Below, piece after piece: positions 11,901-26,900 of a DNA stretch of 60,000 nt. The DNA lies in NCBI RefSeq assembly GCF_964355755.1, contig NC_092676.1, positions 7,548,288-7,608,287 on the forward strand. The letters are read 5' to 3'. The DNA is from Antedon mediterranea. Taxonomy: Eukaryota; Echinodermata; Crinoidea; Comatulida; Antedonidae. The notes under the pieces are model-generated. The model did not search any database and was not told where the DNA came from. It saw only the letters and a list, made by a program, of their open reading frames with translations. Position 1 is the first letter of the stretch. Each line of letters opens with the position of its first letter. The position numbers and the translations under genes were made by a program.

Positions 11901-14900
11901 ATTGAGTTGAGTTATATGGAATATCGTGCCAATGTTGGGATTATGCAAACATAATTCCAACAGAAACCGCTGCAATTACTGTAAATTGGTAAATTGTTTA
12001 CCTTATTGTTGTTATTATAGATATTAATTGAATGTAAAACATACCGTATCCATTCCTAAAAAAAGTACAGTATTTATTTTAATTTGAAAATACATGATAC
12101 TTTAAAAATGAATTACATACGCTTCAATTTCGTCAAAAGTTACTGATGATTTTTCATTCCCTTCACTTTCTTCAAACACCGTTTGTTCGTAATATGATAC
12201 TACCATGTATGCCGTTTCTGAAGAAAAACAAATAATAGGGACGGTTCATTTTCGTATCGAGTCGAAAAGTCATTAGTCATACTCGGAAACATATGAAAAT
12301 AGCTAATAATGAAGATAGAAATTGAAAAAGAGTTGAAAGTAAAATTATCATGGTTTGAAATTAAATTAATATAAGCGACTTACCAGGAACATTTCTCGCT
12401 GAACTCGGATCAATTCTCAGAAATCCTATGTCGTTATTGCCAATCATTTTGGCATTATCTGTTTCTGTATCTAAAACGTTTTCTTTGGGTTGAATATGAA
12501 ACGACCAGACACGATTCTTTGTCAACGCGATGTTTGATGCTACAAAAAAATTACTACATTATAGCTCATGTTTGTCAAATCTTAAGGCCTGTTTTGTTTA
12601 TTTGACATCCCTCAACACTCTGTTGTAGTGTGTGAATGAAGTATGGAGAAACAAATAAGGAGAGAAAGACTACATCTTAATAAGGTTCTATGTGTAATGT
12701 GGTCAAATCAACTATGATTTTAGGAAAATGTATTATGAATAATTCAACGTTCCCCTAAACGAAAATCTTACCAACTGATTCGGACGATCTTTTCCATGTT
12801 GAATTACTTTCTTTAGTTGCAATTACTGTCAAGATTTTCTCAGACGCATGTACAATATCAATTTGTTCCGCCATGTTCTATAAATTTTGTAACAAATAAA
12901 TTATATTTCCGCAATCAAATCATAACATACGCGATAAGAAAAATCAAGCGATTTGTTACGTAAAACAGTAGTAAGTACATTTTTGCATTAAAATAACATT
13001 TGATCCTATTTTTACAGCAAGTAAGTTTTATAACTTAATTGTTGTAAGAATATTGAATAATGTTTAATTGTAACAAAAAACACACCTTACCTTCTTACGA
13101 GCTAGAACAGTTGTTGTCACGTTAATGATCTCCTTTTGAAATAATGACCAAAACAATACAATTAATTGAAAACAAAAATAAGGAATAATAACAATATTTT
13201 AATATGTAAAGTTGTAACTAACGGTTTATTTGTATATAAGTAAACAAGGAGAAACTGAGGTTTCGATCAATATTTTTCGACCATTATATATTTTATCGAC
13301 AATTTGAGGTGTTGTGCCACTGACGCAAAAGTAAACTTACTATAAAAATAAAGTTAGTTCACATGGTATTCCTGCGATAGTTATAAGCCACAGTACAACT
13401 ATTAATTACTGCTTCGTTCCCACGCGTAACCTTTCGTAGTCTACGCGTGGGACATTTTTTCATTGATCCCAAACATACGAAGTATTGTCTTTTGATCACG
13501 ATCCCACGCAAGGTATTGTTTTTTTTATCGCGTTCCCACGCGATCACACGCGCTCCAACGGGAAAGGAATTGTTTTTGGATCGCGATCGGCCTATCAGTT
13601 TGTTTCTATTTCTTACCTCTGTCATAATGCCTGCTTCCCTATTTCCTATTAATGTCGTAGTTTCGGAAATAGTTAACAAAGTAATCTGCAAATTGTCTAT
13701 TTCATCTTCAGTCAATGGTCTATCCTTTTTCCGTTCGGTTGCAATGGCTGATATTTCCAAGATATCAACATCATCTGTCCCGTTGTAAAGCTGTTGAAAC
13801 AAGGGAATATTATAATGGGTTCATTGCTCGACAGTTAATTTTCTCAATGGTAGGAAACATACATCATGCCGTATTTACTTAAGAAATAATCATACTAAGT
13901 TAGTTCCATCGTCTGCTGAAAGTGGAAGTGACGGTGGGAATTCTGCTATAATGTATCAAAATATATCCTTCAAGACTGAAACACTAGGCAGCTGGATGTT
14001 GCAAATGAGACGGGAGCTGTCCTCTTGTTTTAAGTGTAGGCCTACTGTTAATTCTTAATAAGTTTTTTTTTTTATTAAAGGCACGGGCTTAAAAGACTAA
14101 AACTAAAAGATGTAACAGTTTCTCAAGTCTAGTTTGTGTACAGTATCTAATAGATGTATATTTATTTGCAGTAAACAAATGCCATTATTCATACCATGAC
14201 TCGTAGGTCACTGAAGGCATTTCGGATGGTGACCGTAAACGTATGTGTCTGGATGTTTCCACTTTCATCAGTAGCTGTGTAAATCACTTCGGTGACTCCG
14301 ACGGAAAATACATCTCCTGGGTCGTGAGTGGATTCTAGCAGTGGTAATGCTCCTGAGTTGTCATCCGGATATGGTGGATCCCATTTAACCGTTACGTTTG
14401 AATAGATTGAATCTATGAACACTTGAATGTCTTCAGTGAAATTCGTAAAGTACGGCACATCTACGTCTATTTAAATGAAAAATTTAAATACAACTTGTTT
14501 TAAAATAGTTAAAAGGGCGGTGGGGTGGTTAATTACCATCGTGTACGGTATTGTAGTAAATGGGTTCTTTATAGAAACAAATTAGAACGATAAGGGTAAA
14601 AAAGACGAAAGATGCATTATGTTGTGGAAATTGATAATACAAAGGTTAAAATGGTTGCATGACAATGACAATTAGCCGTTAATCGTATATACGTGGAAAT
14701 GTATAATAGAAAAAAAAAAGAAATTACCATTAACAGTAATTGTGAATTGACAAAGCTCAACATTCCCAGCTCCATCGACTGCCGTGTATGTTACTAATGT
14801 ATCGTATAAAGGGAAGATATCGCCAGGATTGGCGTCTGACGTCATGTGTGGTGTAACTTCAGAATTATCGTGCCCTGTTGTTACAAACCAAGTTACATTT

Positions 14901-17900
14901 GCATATGCAGTTCCTGGAATATTGTCTACATCAAAGTCTAAGGTGCAGTTTGTAAAATAAGGCTTTTCAACATCTGAATCAAAACGAAATATATGTTATT
15001 GTAAATTACATTGCCTAGCATAATGGCATATGTTCTTAGGTTCTAAAGTGTACACAGCACACATACTCCGTCAGCAAAAGCCTATGTGATTTTCGGTAAA
15101 AGAAATCGGGAGTGTACGCTTGGAAAACAAACTTTAAAAACGTTACAACGTTACCTATAACAGTTATATTAAATTGACAATCCTGAAAATTCATCGCTTT
15201 ATCTGTTGCATTATAAATTACAGTCGTTAATCCGAGACGAAATACGTCATTCGGATTGTAGTTCGATACGATTTCATGAACACCAACGTTATCGGTAACA
15301 TTTGGTAACTGCCACGTCACGTTTACGTATGGCGATCTGTACCATGTTGCTATGACTATATCAGTAGGACAGTAAATGAAGACAGGAGATTCTCGATCTG
15401 AAATACCAAATCAAAATACATTTTCAAAGTCGAAATACACTGTAAAAAAACTAAACCGGCAATTGTCAAATAACTTCTACTCAATTATGCATTATAGGGT
15501 GGATGAATATTATTATTTTTTATATTAAGCTTTAACCTTACCTAAGACAAGTATACTAAAAGTAAACCACTCAATATTCCCGGATTGGTCAATAGCTGTA
15601 TACGTCACGTATGTTAATCCCACATAGAATAAATCACCTGGATAGTAGGTTGATGTGACGTTCAGAGGTTCACCAGAATTATCCCAAACAGCGACAACTA
15701 CCCAACTGACATGCGCAAAGTTCACGCTGGCTTCCGTGAGAACAGTAATATTTGGAGTTAAGTTGTAGAAAACTGGAACTTCAATATCTGATTACAAAGA
15801 AGTGAAATGTAAGGTCTCGTTTACACTATAAAACCATTGTTTGGAAAAGTCTAGTCTACAACAAGAAAACTTTACCAAACCTTTGTTTGCACATTTTGAA
15901 TTTATTACAGTACTGTTTGGAGAAGTCTTTAAAATTTACAGTAACTCTATGTTACTGGATGTTCACATGACTACAAAGACTTACTTGATTGGCTGACTTC
16001 ACAAAACAATCAGAAAACTAGTTTGTCAACTAGTTATCTACAATTTTCTAAAGCTAACTGGTTTACACTAGCAACAATTTGCAATGTTTTATTGGAGTTT
16101 TTTTAACAGAGGTTTCCAAAATTTCGCTGGGTAGATTTCTACAAGTTTTTTTAAAATCCTGGCATAATGTGTCAACTGGAGTACACTACCGACGTCATGT
16201 GGTAATCTGATATCCAGTAAGCACAACTTTCTTCAAGATTTGAATATTGCTACTGGATTCATGGTGGGATGTTTTTAAGAATGTATGCACTAGTCCTATT
16301 ATAGCAAAATGTTTACCTAGTACAGTTATATTGAAGGAAAATTGATTGACATTCTTGAATATATCATACGCCCAATATATCACAGTTGTGTCTCCTATTG
16401 GAAATGTCGTATTTGGTTGATGGGTTGAATTCACAAACACCTCTTCCATTGAATTATCGAATACAGTCGGAATAATCCATTCCATTAAAGCATGAGGCTG
16501 GCGTGAGTCTGTTTCTACTATTGTACTATTAGGTTGACTGGTGAATAAAGGAATTTCTTCATCTGCAAATATCATAAATTACAAATAATTATACAATTTA
16601 ATTATGTATAATGAGCCAATTTATCACATTAATTAAAGGTAAATTTAGAATGTAATTGATGCATTTTAGTATATTGTGCTTACTAGTACTAATACACTAA
16701 TTACTTATTGGTTCTATTGCTGTGAAATACATCAAAATAATTCCAAAGTACCTATAATTGCAACATAGAACGTATGTATAGCATAATTTCCAGCATCGTC
16801 GGTGGCAACACAGTTAATAGTATAGTTGCCAAACCTGAAGACATGTCCTGGGACGTACGTGCAGTTAATGATAGGGATCTCTTCTGAGTTGTCTCGTGCA
16901 ATATCTGTTACAGACCACCAGACAGGTGATGTTGGCAAGCCCGGGTTTGTGTTTAACACAAGGTTACGAGATCCATTGAAGAAAATTGGATCCTCTGAAT
17001 CTGAAAAATATAATTAAGTTTTGAATTCCTTTAGAATATTTTTTTTTTTCTGGTTAGGGTCAGGTCTCAAAATTCTTGGTTTAGGTCAGGTTCAGATTTC
17101 TTGTTCAGGACAGATTCCTGGTTAGGTTCAGGTTCAAGTTGCGATTTCTGGTTTAGGTTAGGTTCACTACCGGGTTCCAATTCCAAATTGTCGAACCACA
17201 GAGCAATAACTGTAACCAAGTTGACGGCAGGATAAATTTACAACAATGTGAAGAGACCGTATAATAATGTAATTCAAAATCTTACCAAAAATTGTTATTG
17301 AAAAGTTACATTGTGCCTCATTGCCACTAAAATCAGTGGCAATGTAAGTTACTTCATGGATTCCAAGTCGAAAGACGTCGTTTGGATAAAAACTTTGGTT
17401 CACCAATGGACTCACACCAGAGTTATCTGATGCTATAGGGTCACTCCAGACAACGTTAGTTGTAGGTAGAAGAGCATCAGTCGGCAAGGAAATGTCGTCA
17501 TGACAGCCAGAAAACACTGGAGATTCATTATCTATAATATAAAATATTATAATAAACAATTTCATCTGGCATTTTACCATTCGTTATTATGTTTTGATTA
17601 TCAAGTCAAGTCAAGTCAAGTATCATTTATTATCATTTGTTTTAAGAAAAAACATAGAAATTCTGTTTACTCTGTTGGCGGAGCACAATATCCAACGGAC
17701 ACAACACGAACTCAAAAACAAAAACATTACAAAAAAGTGTCTACATTATATTTAAGGCTCTAATAGATCCTGGAAAGAAACTATTTGTAAATCGTGCCTT
17801 ATTGACCTGAACAAAACGAAATCGCCGACCACTGCGCATCAACTGGAACATACTAGAGGCCGGATGAAATTGATCATCTTTGATAGCCACTGCCTTTTCA

Positions 17901-20900
17901 GAAAACGATCCGAAAATATGTTCTCCAAAGGCAATTGTGCAGATCCAATTATACGCGATGCGGTCTTGACTATTCTATTTAGGTCACGCTATTCATTTTT
18001 GGTAGCGCTACCGAACCATACCGTTAAAGAATACGTTATGACACTCTCTATAACTGACCTATAGAAGGACGACATTATTTCAGCGTTTATACCAAATGAT
18101 CTAAGTCTACGTAGGAAGTAGATTATGATTCTCAATGTCAATACAGGTAATATTTTTTTTATAAACTAAATGCATAATTATATTGGTGTTTAATCGATTG
18201 ATCGGAATATAAATACTGTATACAGTAATAATTAGCTTTTGAAAAAGTTTTCTGAAATCAAGTTACGTGCTATAGTTTCAACAAATCTGACCCCTGACCT
18301 ATGACTGTCACAGTAAATCCACATGTTGCAGTGTTTCCAGCTTTGTCGGTTGCGTTAAATTCGATAGCTGTCTCTCCGATAGGATAATCTCCACCAACAA
18401 GAGTTACATCATCAATAACAGGATCGACTAAGCTGTTGTCGGTGGCCTGCAATTCATTCCAAGACGCCGATCCAAGTTCTCCGCCAGGCAGCGTATTCAC
18501 AACAATATCAGAATGGCAATTAGTAAAAACGGGTGCCGTTACATCTGCAAATTTACAGATTAGAAATTTAGTAATTGTCATTGCAAGTAATCTAATACTT
18601 CGGCTTTTAGGGGTTTTCTAATGAGTGATTTCCACTAGAGACAAGGACACACGCGCAATGCACAAGCGAGCTGACCAATGGCAAGCGACAGTTGCGAAAA
18701 GTCAATCGGTTGTGACGTCATTGCGTTGCATCTTAGTGGAACAATTAACATATACAATTATTTGGACAAAGTTTATTAAAGAAAGCTGTAATTAATTGAT
18801 GCTTTATCCTACGGTTTTATTATTTTTGTTTGTATAATATTTACTGATACATATTAGTTATACGGGGCGCCGTTCGAGACATTATGGTAAAATAATTAGC
18901 AACCAATAATTAAGGCCTCATAAGTCGGTAATGTTGATAAGACAATATCCACAACGGTTACCAAATAATCTGACGATAAATTGACATTGTATTTCTAGGC
19001 CAGCACCATCGGTTGCCGTGACATTCACCGTCGTATCGCCCAACGGGAAATTTTGGCCATTAGTATGAGTACTTGTAACACTTGGTGCAACTCCAGAATT
19101 ATCTAAAAATGTTGGATTAGTCCAGGAACCGGGTGCCTCTGATGCCAAGGGTGAAACATTAACCTCTACAACATCTGGGCAGAAAATGACATCGGGTGAT
19201 TGTATATCTGAAGAACGAAACGTATCATTGTAAGTAGACATATACACCATGTATGGAGAAAACAACCGACTAAAATGGTATTGGAACGCTTTCAATTTGA
19301 CGACCAACAACCATCCTAAATCATTTTGTGCATGTAGAGATATAGTGTCCTCGCTCCTCACCATGATAATGATTTGATGGTTTCTGGGTCTCAAATTGAG
19401 AGTTTTTAATAGTCTATTAAATGTTCCCAATATTACTGTACATATGTAAGTCAGATCACTGGTAGGCTATTATAAACGCCTAGGTTTGATTCACAAAATA
19501 ATCTGCATAAACAAGGTGTTATTACTTATTAATATTTGTGAGTAGAAGAGTTCTGGCGTCTGACAGGATTTTAACCCATCGGCGACATTCTTTGTTGGTT
19601 AATAGAGAAAAAAAGACTAATCTACTTTACCAAGGCATTTTTAAATTACCAGTAACTGTGACATCATAAGTGCATTGATCCTGATTAGTAGCGGCATCTC
19701 TGGCTGTACATGTGATTGTCGACACTCCGATGGGCATGTTTCTTAGTCCAGATTGATCACATGATAATGACGTAACACCTACGTTGTCAGTTGCTGTGGG
19801 ATCTTCTAGTGTTAATGCAGCATGTGGTGAATCTAAATCTGTCACTGCATCAGTAATCGTGGACGGACAGGTGATAACCGGGTCTTCAACATCTGAATGA
19901 CCATTAAAACAGGTTATTGGGTTTACTATGTAGTCTAGGGCGTGTATGTTGGTGGAATCCTCGCCCCAAACCAAAGCTTACCAACCTATTTCTACAGTTG
20001 TAAGCCCATACTTACCATATACAACAACATAGTATGTGCATACTTGAGGCGACGTGCACCACCCCTCCTCGGAAACGTCGTGTCGGACAAGGTATGTTCC
20101 TGGACCTATTATATCTCCCGGGCATATTGTATTCCATCCACCAGTTGCACAAGTATGTGTGAACGAACCAGAGTTATCCGATATTACTGGAGTTACCTGG
20201 TATGTCATCGTGCTTGCACCCACTGCTAGGTTATATGTTTCCAAGCTACATGCTGGGCTGGAAATAACTGCATTTTCCCAATCTGCAATGTGAATTATGA
20301 AAGTTTTATAAAATTATCATCACTGCTGATGAAAAATCTCGCAAAGACAAAATAAATGTTGCTCCGATAGTTTTAAGAGTAAAAGTTACCACAATGCTTG
20401 CCAACTGGATGTTTGTGTGTATACGTTATAATGCTTGAGACGCAACGTAATTTGACCAATCGGAAAGGATGAAATATTCCTGTCACTTATCATTGGTCAA
20501 CTAACAAAAAAGCGGGGATACAAGGTATTTGTCATCATTGAATGAAAAAAAGATGTTGTATTTTCATTTAAACATACCTTCGAACGAAACAAACAAACCA
20601 CCGGATAACAACAATAAGGATAGTCGACCTAGGCCTAAAGAAAGCTGTTCGATGAAACCCGTTTTTGTTAAAGCGGATGAAATTCCTTCACAGAACAACA
20701 AATCTTACATGAGAGATGAAGAGTTATGTATCGCGTTAACACAACGTGTTGATGCAGAAAGTATAGTCGGGGTGCAGAAGATAAGAAATTTGTGGCGCAT
20801 TTATGTGAATAATCGAAAAGACCGAGTAAGTCTGATAACAGGTGGTGTTAATCTAAGGAGTTGTAATGTAACTGTATATGACAGAAATCCCTACATTACA

Positions 20901-23900
20901 TTCAATTCATTGGAAACAACCAGAATACTCGTTAAGGACATACCTTTATCAGTAGTCTGGGCTCCAGACGGAGTTTGTCTTAATATTAGTAAAAATATAA
21001 ATATTTTTGCACATATGGCGTTTCATATGTGTATTACTTGAGTTTAGATACTCCGTCTGGGGAAACACGCACAAGTCACGTGGTTTGACACCAAGAACTC
21101 TTGGTGCATAAATTATCCAGTTGACTAGATTCAGCCGCATGCCATTGGCTACTCACTTGTAGCCAGTTTTAATATTCATATTTAAGAATTTCAAAGACTC
21201 AACATCTAAGATGATACGCATGCGCTATGCTACGTTTAGACAATGTGTGCTTGGGTACATTGATGAAAGTTTCTGAAGGCTAGAAATGATTTTATATGCC
21301 TAGTAGTAGTCTGGTAAACATTTGATGGGATTTTTCCCAAGAACATGAAAACTCGTCTTGATATGATAGGCTAGCTTCTCCGCCAAATCAAACATTGAAT
21401 GGATAATAATTATTATGCGGAGATAATTTGATTTAATTCTCACCCAGACCCTCTCCTGTTCTCCTGTGTGTGGTAGTGTAGCCCTGTTGTGTGCCGGTCG
21501 GTGGTGGTATGTACCTTAAGTTTACTGGCGTTTTATTTGGCAGGTCATACGTACGAGTTGAGTAGCCGTACGAAGGAGGCCTAGGCCAGGACTAAACAAT
21601 TAATAAACAAAACAACTTGGCAACACGATTTTATATTTCAACAGTTGTTCAGTCGATCGTACATTCAGCACTGTACGTACTCGATCTTTTTCATTTTGAA
21701 TCAAAATGATCATTGGTTGATTCGAAATCCATATTTACATACCGCCCGCCCCATATAGCCAAATACGGTATGATAATCTACGTTATTCTTATCGGATGTT
21801 TGTGGTCTGCAAATCGATTTCTATACGTGTTTCACAAGTCTGTCTTTTCAGACAAAAATCGCGGTCGAAATAAAAACAAATAAATAAAAAAAAAACAATA
21901 AATACAGACTTGGGGCAAGTCTACTTTATCAGTGGCAGACTCTGAAATTGTTAATAAGCTTAAACTGCTGGGATGTAAACCAGTAGGTGAAGTTATGAAG
22001 CTTAAAATAAGAGTTGGTGGAAAATTAACCAGCTGGCTCAATGGAGATAGATCCATTTTTGTTGAAAAATGAAAACCTCGATTCCAAGGCAAGTTACTAT
22101 AATAAATGGTTTTAAAGCCCCGCATATTTCATGAAGGGCAAGAATTAAGATGCACAAAATGTCTTAAAGTAGGTCATCTGTCATGTAAATGTAAAGCAGA
22201 TGCTGTCTGTCTCAAATGCAACCAGGAAGGGCATATGAAAAATAAATGTCCAAATTCAAACAAATCAAACTCATCTGTCGGATCACCAGGATCTTACATC
22301 AATCAAATGTGGGAATCATTTGTTGGAAATAAAGCTGACTAGGTATCTAAACCTGAAGAAAGGAGAGAAGACGATGCAAACTTACAAGAGATAGAAGAAG
22401 GAAAAAGCAATAAAAGTGTATTTAGCGTGAGCGATTCAAGCAATGCAGAGACAAGTGATGAGGAAACAATTGATTGTGTGCAAAATGGAAATAAAAGTCT
22501 GCCAAATCAAAAGGAAGATAGTACCATTAATGATGGTTTGATCACAAAAGATAACAAAGAAAATAATGAAGGACAGGAACAAAAAAAGGTAACCGATTAC
22601 TTTGATGCATCTACCAGCAAAGGTTAAAAAAAGTTGGAAAGGTACACAAGAACAGCCTTCTTCCTCTACAACTTCTTCTACTGCTACAATGGCCAAGAAT
22701 GTTGACCAAGACCGAAATCAAAACATGACATTGGAAGGAAAGCAAGCAACACCTAAAAGAAATCTTAGAAAAAAAGAAAAAATAGCGGATTATCTATACA
22801 AGAGTTTTACCTGAAAATTAAATAACTTTAAGTAATACGGCAAGCAATACTTTTCATTGTGTTTCGCTAAATGTCAGAGGTCTACGTAACCAAACCAAGC
22901 AAAGGCAAATCTTCAAATGGTGCAAGGACCAAAACACAGAGATTCTGCTTATCCAAGAAACACACTTTACGCCAGAGTTGTTAACCAAAGTTAATGTTCT
23001 CTGGAATGGCACCTGCTTTCATAGCATAGGAAGTTCTAGTAGCACTGGAGTATCTATTCTTTTTAAAAAAGAGTTTGATTTTAGAGTAATTAACACGGAC
23101 ATTGATAAAAATGGAAGGTATATTATTGTAAAAATAGAAATGTTTAGAAAAAGCTATGTTTTTGTTAATATATATGCGCCAAACAATTGTAAAATAAGAA
23201 GTGTGTTTTTTAGAGAGATTCAGAAAGTCTTAGCCAACATGGTTGATATTGAAGAAGATAAAATTGTTATTGGTGGAGATATAAATTGTGTTTTGAACAG
23301 AAAATATGACCAAAAAAATAGCGCTGAGCGAAATGACAAATCAGTTTTTACTGTTAAAAATGTTATGAGTAAACTAAACCTAGTTGATGCTTGGCGAAAA
23401 TGCAACCCTGAAAAAACACACTTTACATGGCGTAGAAAAGGTGGTCAAATTTATAGACGACTAGATTATTGGCTGGTCTCAAAAGGTTTGTTAGATTGTA
23501 ATGAGATTATATCATGCGACATAAGACCTACAATACTTACTGAACATCAAGCAATATCTCTAAAGATTGGGTCTAATGAATCAAAAAGAGGTCGGGGCTA
23601 TTGGAAATTAAATAATAGTCTTCTAAATAATGTTGAATATCAGAATACTATTAAAAAGATTATCAGAGAAACACAAACAAACTATAATGATCTTAGTATC
23701 AGTGTAGTGTCAATTCGAGTATTGATAATGAATAAATTGAGACAGAAATAGATCTAAAAACAAAGGAATTGGAAAATATTTATAGTAAAGAAACGAAAGG
23801 TGCATATATACGATCAAGGGTTAAATGGATAGAGGAGGGAGAGCGTAGCACAAAATACTTATTAGGTTTAGAGAAAAGTAATGGATCAAAAAAGCACATA

Positions 23901-26900
23901 AAATGTATTAAAAATAATAATGGTAACTTATTAAAAAGACCAAAGGAAATCATTTGTAAATAAATAAGATTCTTTAAGAAACTATATGCTAATAAGGGAA
24001 TCTCCCAAGCTAATATAAGTGACTATCTAGATCATTCAAATGTAAATGGTTTAACATATGAAGAAACAAGGCCAACAGCCATTAAGTCGCGTGCTACAAT
24101 GCATAGTGATACCGGACCGACAGACAGACCGACAGACAGACCGACAGACAGACCGACCGACCAACATAGTGAACTATACTGACCGAAATTACTAAACATG
24201 TTTAAAAATGTTGAAATGTTTAAAAACATTTATATTTTTTTAATTTACACGTGCGTAGCCTGTCACTTTTGACGTGCTCGTATAACGTAATTTCGAGTTG
24301 AAAAGTAAGTCAAGAAAACAGAAATCGGGCAAAAAGAGTGCGCAATAACATTTAACGCGTAGTGCGCGCGCAAAAATATGCGCACTCATGGCAATTTTGT
24401 AAACGCTTAAAATTGCCTGAAACGTACTCTTATTTCATCGAAAATAAATTGTGAAAAATTTAAGCGCGCGTACGCATGCGTTACATGCGCTACGCACGTA
24501 ATTGTATTGCCATATGATGATTTATGCCCAGAAATTTATGAGTACCAAATTTTATTGAATTGTGATTCATGGTTGTGAAGATATGATTTCAAACGTGATT
24601 TCGTTAAATCGTGCGTAGACCGCGTAATTTTTTATTGCGCACCGTGAAAACATAACCACATCGATTCCTGGCCATAAGGAATATACTGTGAAAAATTGAC
24701 CAAGCTAGATTAAACTGATATCAAGATAAGGTCAGAAAGCGATAAAACGCATAGGGATACCGGACCGACAGACCGACCGACCGACCGACCGACCGACATA
24801 GTGAACTATAGAGTCGCTTCCACGCGACTAAAAACAAGTTGTGAAGGTTTAATCACAGTACAGGAATGCAGGGAAGCATTAAAACTTATGAAATTGAATA
24901 AAGCCCCAGGGTATGATGGTTTAACTGTTGAGTTCTACAAGTATTTTTGGGAAGAGCTCAAATATTTAATATGTGATGTTTTTAATGAATGCTATTTAAA
25001 CAGTTAAATGAGTAATATGCAAAGACGTGGTGTTATTAATCTGTTATATAAGAAAGGGGATAACAATCTATTAGAAAATTGGCGTCCTATTACTCTGCTA
25101 ACCACAGATTATAAAATATTAACACACATCCTTAGTAATAGACTACATAAGGTAATTAATTCTGTTGTAAATAGTGACCAAAAAGGGTATATAAAAGGTC
25201 GTTTTGCTGGAGAAAACATTAGGCTCATTGATGATCTCCTATGCTATACTGTTGAAGAAGATGTTGAAGGTGCTTTTTTGTCACTTGATTTTAGAAAAGC
25301 ATTTGACTCTGTGAGTAGAGAGTTCATGTTTAAGGTGTTGGAAAAATTTAACTTTGGAAAGTCCTTTTGTAAATGGGTAAAAACAATTTATAAAAACACA
25401 GAATGTGTCATTGTTAACAATGGATGGGTATCTGAAAATTTTGAAATGAAATGTGGTATACGACAAGGCTGTCCCTTGTCAGCACTACTATTTCTATTGG
25501 TTGTAGAAACAATGGCAAGTAACCTAAGAAATGATCAACATTATAATGGAATTTTGCTACCTGGTCCTACAAAAGAGGAAGTACGTATAGCACAACTTGC
25601 AGATGATACAGTATTGTTTGCAAGAAACGAAAAAATTATAAAAAGAGGTCTATTCATTGTTAATAATTTCTGTGAAGTATCTGGTTTAAGCTTAAACAAA
25701 AACAAAACTAGTGACATGTGGATTGGTAAAAATAGATATAAAAAAGATAAACCTTTTAATTTAAATTGGGTCACTGATCCTTTAAAAATCTTAGGAATAT
25801 ACTTAGGGTATGATGCTGAATTATGTAAAGAATTAAACTGGGCTAAAAAATTAACCAACCTTGAAAAAGTATTAAACTCTTGGAAAGCAAGGAATCTTAC
25901 AATTTTTGGAAAAGTCACAGTTTTAAAAAGTTTAGCTTTAGCCCCATTAATACAACGCATCCATAATTGATGTGCCTGAAAGTGTCGTTAAAAGGATAAC
26001 ACAATTGTCTTATGAATTTCTTTGGGATGGAAAAAATGAAAAGATAAAAAGAAAAACATTAATTGGTAATATAATTGAGGGTGGCATTAATATTCCAGAT
26101 TTTTCTACTCAAGTTAAAACACTTAAAATCACATGGGTAAAGAGAATTCTTTGTAGAAAACATATAAAATGGAAAGTACTTCCACTGTATTATATAAACA
26201 AGATTGGAAGTGAATATATGGTATTTAATATGTCAAACTTGAATATAAGAAAGGGCAGTTTTTGTTAGCTAAGATGCCCTTATTTTATTCAAATGTAATA
26301 AAAAGTTGTGCAGAATTTAATACAAATATAAACAGTAAGGCAAAATCTTATAATAATGTTATACAAGAAAACCTATGGGGTAATAAGGAAATTTTTGGTA
26401 AAAACACTACTTTGTTTTATAAAACGTGGAGTAATGTAGGTTTCAATCAGATCAATGATTTAGTAAGAATCAATAGACTAATGAACCCACATGAAATTTT
26501 ATCAAAATTAAATGTCAAAAGAAACTGGCTTAGTGAATATGCTACGCTCATGCAAGCTATTCCTAAAGGTTGGCTGGATTTAATAAAAAATTATAATGGA
26601 GATAGTGTTAAATTAAATTCAGATGATTATAAAATAAATAAGATATTTCAGATGAAATCAAAACAGATATATTCAAGTTTTATAGAAGGTACGTTTGTTG
26701 CTCCTATCACTATTCCCAAATGGGAAAAAGAAATTGATATTGAAATTACAAACTGGTTTGATATTTTGTCAAGAAAAGTAAAAAATGAGAAAAACAAAAA
26801 ATATGCACAACTTAATTACAAATTACTTCTTAGAATTTTACCAACAAATTTACAATTATATAAATCGAATATTAAGAACACAAAAAAATGTGAGTTATGT

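Noticed and set aside
13447-13788. Plus-strand 113-codon frame opposite the GAIN exon
   Set aside because: It is the antisense shadow of the conserved exon at 13617-13790; the exon side has conserved splice sites and phase.
17045-17180. Interstitial telomere-like repeat
   Set aside because: GGTTAG-like words are mixed with GGTTCAGGT and lack a regular six-base TTAGGG period.
20541-20955. A host gene between gene A exons 6 and 7
   Set aside because: The frame matches the first part of a Tx1-type ORF1, lies inside the LINE bounded by target-site copies, and continues after the nested insertion.
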